Assembly: GCA_050050115.1 (NCBI GenBank)
Contig: JASFUX010000049.1
Location: 1-16,143, forward strand
Length of the DNA stretch: 16,143 nucleotides
Reading direction: 5' to 3'
Source of the DNA: JASFUX01 sp050050115
GTDB taxonomy: Bacteria > Pseudomonadota > Alphaproteobacteria > Caulobacterales > Maricaulaceae
Part shown: positions 15,208 through 16,143 of the stretch, in pieces
How the letters are laid out: each line of letters begins with the position of its first letter
Position numbering within the stretch: position 1 is the first letter of the stretch
Translations under genes and position numbers: made by a program
The notes under the pieces: generated by a model
What the model was told of the DNA's origin: nothing
Databases searched by the model: none
The model's input: the letters and a program-made list of their open reading frames with translations, nothing else

Positions 15208-15687
15208 TCACCGCGCGCTGGCCTCGCTGGAGAGATCGAACGGTTCCGCGCCAGCGGCGGCGCACCACCTTTCGTGCAGCGCTTGCATGCCGGCGGCGGT
15301 GTAGCGCTTTGTGACCTCGCCGTCGGGCGTCAGGTATTCGACCTCGCCCTCGACCACGATCAGCATTACGCACGGCTCGTCGCCGACCACTTCCCAGCTG
15401 TCGAGATTGCCGGCGGGCTCGTAGACGAAGCCGCCGGGGCCGATCACGTCGCCGGTGTGGATGCGGCGCGATCCGCTCAGGTGGTAGGCGTGAACCACGC
15501 CGGTGTGCCGATGCGGCGGGATCACGCAGCCCGGATCAACGCGCAACAGCGCCACGTAACCGGTGCAGCCGGGGAGGATGCGCAGCAGCTTGAGCGCTTG
15601 GCCTTCCTCGGCCTCCATCCAGTCGGTGTCGTCGGCTTGGGTTGCGAAAGGCGGGGCTTCATGAAGCTCCACGGTCGCGACGGTCAT
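15208..15687 (-). CDS. Cupin-fold protein, 2,4'-dihydroxyacetophenone dioxygenase-like
   Basis: This 159-residue cytosolic cupin starts at the ATG at 15687 with GGGAG 7 bases upstream; the longer GTG reading to 15741 lacks that support. The metal-binding cluster is PPHRHTGVVHAYHLSG with His59, His61, His66 and His69, matching the 2,4'-dihydroxyacetophenone dioxygenase family. These are Fe(II) enzymes that cleave a C-C bond of hydroxy-aryl ketones. The second motif region includes GGFVYEPAGNLDSWEVV and PCVMLIVVEGEVEYL. The aromatic substrate is uncertain, since many relatives are annotated by fold only. It is the first gene of a two-gene operon with the thioredoxin-fold lipoprotein and is divergent from a MocR-type regulator that may control it. 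Confidence 0.82.
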   Translation of the reverse strand: MTVATVELHEAPPFATQADDTDWMEAEEGQALKLLRILPGCTGYVALLRVDPGCVIPPHRHTGVVHAYHLSGSRRIHTGDVIGPGGFVYEPAGNLDSWEVVGDEPCVMLIVVEGEVEYLTPDGEVTKRYTAAGMQALHERWCAAAGAEPFDLSSEASAR

Positions 15688-15737
15688 GGCGAGGCTCCCT
15701 GATTTCTTTTGGGGTTCAGCAGTCGCCTCTGTGTTCA

Positions 15738-15792
15738 CCACAGCTTGTGGACCAGTAAGAGCACCGCTTATTGATATTTTTATCGGGCCAGT
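15738..15792. promoter_or_regulatory. Divergent promoter/operator region, cupin operon and MocR-type regulator
   Basis: The 119-base gap contains an inverted repeat CCACA-N3-TGTGG (15738-15750). It also holds two direct copies of GG(A/G)CCAGT, at 15749-15756 and 15785-15792, 36 bp apart, flanking an AT-rich core (15769-15783). GntR/MocR regulators usually bind direct repeats in such divergent gaps. The sites are candidates only; no clean -35/-10 pair stands out. Confidence 0.4.
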
Positions 15793-15806
15793 GGTTTGGA
15801 GTGCAG

Positions 15807-16143
15807 ATGAGCGCAGATCTCGCGATCGACATCGAAATCCCGCCGAGGGGATCGCGGACGCGGATGCGCGACATCCATCGCCAGCTGCGCCAGGCGATCG
15901 TCGAGGAGCGGCTCAAGCCAGGCGCGCGGCTGCCCTCGACGCGGGCCTTCGCCGCCGAATACGGCGTTGCCCGCAACACCGTCGCGGCGATCTACGAGCT
16001 TCTGCTGGCCGAGGGCTACATCACCGCCCGGCCGGGTTCGGGCGTCTACGTGGCGCGGGCGGCTCCTGCGCCGCCGGCGCGAAAGCAGGGCGAAGGCGCG
16101 CTGATCGATCCGGAGCTGCGGGAAAGGGCGGCGCGGCTTGTCG
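15807..16143 (+). CDS. GntR/MocR-family transcriptional regulator (3' end outside window)
   Basis: The visible N-terminal 112 residues contain a GntR-type winged helix: RDIHRQLRQAIVEERLKPG, ARLPSTRAFAAEYGVARNTV, then AAIYELLLAEGYITARPGSGVYV (about residues 20-84). This is the standard MocR/PdxR pattern. A proline/alanine-rich linker follows and leads toward what should be a PLP-binding aminotransferase-like domain of about 350 residues, outside the window. The ATG at 15807 follows GGAG at 15798-15801, about 5 bases upstream. It is divergent from the cupin-thioredoxin operon, so local control of that operon is a reasonable inference. Full-length MocR structure is assumed, and a plain GntR cannot be excluded. 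Confidence 0.85.
   Translation, partial: MSADLAIDIEIPPRGSRTRMRDIHRQLRQAIVEERLKPGARLPSTRAFAAEYGVARNTVAAIYELLLAEGYITARPGSGVYVARAAPAPPARKQGEGALIDPELRERAARLV

Overview
The window is GC-rich, gene-dense chromosomal DNA from a bacterium, most likely an alphaproteobacterium and perhaps of the Caulobacterales/Hyphomonadaceae type. The basis is the alphaproteobacterial style of the adenosine kinase, DUF2244, ThiE-like/YggS and OmpR-type regulator proteins, plus a TTAA-N7-TTAA element that resembles a CtrA box. No rRNA, tRNA, CRISPR array, insertion sequence or phage gene was seen. No stretch longer than 300 bases lacks a gene. The largest gap, 11518-11755, holds a candidate operator and promoter.

Layout, left to right. 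(1) 1-943 (-): adenosine-kinase-like PfkB sugar kinase, cut by the left edge. (2) 1029-4506 (-): a three-gene MacAB/YknXYZ-type tripartite efflux operon (adaptor, ATPase, permease). All three genes appear to start with TTG, and both junctions are 4-base TTGA overlaps. The adaptor carries an unusual glycine-rich insert with two LTxxQ motifs. (3) 4687-5403 (-): endonuclease III, divergent from a DUF2244 membrane protein (5523-6020, +). (4) 6160-7465: a ThiE/TenI-like protein and a YggS-type PLP-binding protein, divergent, with start codons interlocked in one CATG. (5) 7555-7773 (+): a 72-residue EF-hand lipoprotein. (6) 7834-9141 (-): a serine-hydrolase/beta-lactamase-fold lipoprotein. (7) 9230-11517 (-): a two-subunit sodium/solute symporter of the VC_2705 type (DUF4212 small subunit and SSS large subunit). 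(8) 11756-12442 (+): an orphan OmpR-family response regulator, divergent from the symporter. Three heptamers spaced exactly 10 bp apart lie between them. (9) 12510-13063 (+): a ParD/ParE-type toxin-antitoxin pair. (10) 13112-14104 (+): DUF389 membrane protein. (11) 14126-15687 (-): a cupin (2,4'-dihydroxyacetophenone dioxygenase-like) followed after 5 bp by a tandem-thioredoxin-fold lipoprotein. (12) 15807 to the end (+): a GntR/MocR-type regulator, divergent from the cupin operon and cut by the right edge.

Functional links. The efflux genes should form one envelope machine needing an outer-membrane channel (TolC-like) that is not encoded here. The response regulator is a good candidate to control the symporter genes and itself. 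The MocR-type regulator is a good candidate to control the cupin-thioredoxin operon. I see no clear new defence or mobile system. The best leads are the LTxxQ insert in the adaptor, the 10-bp-periodic repeats upstream of the response regulator, and the unusual N-terminal tail on the symporter small subunit.
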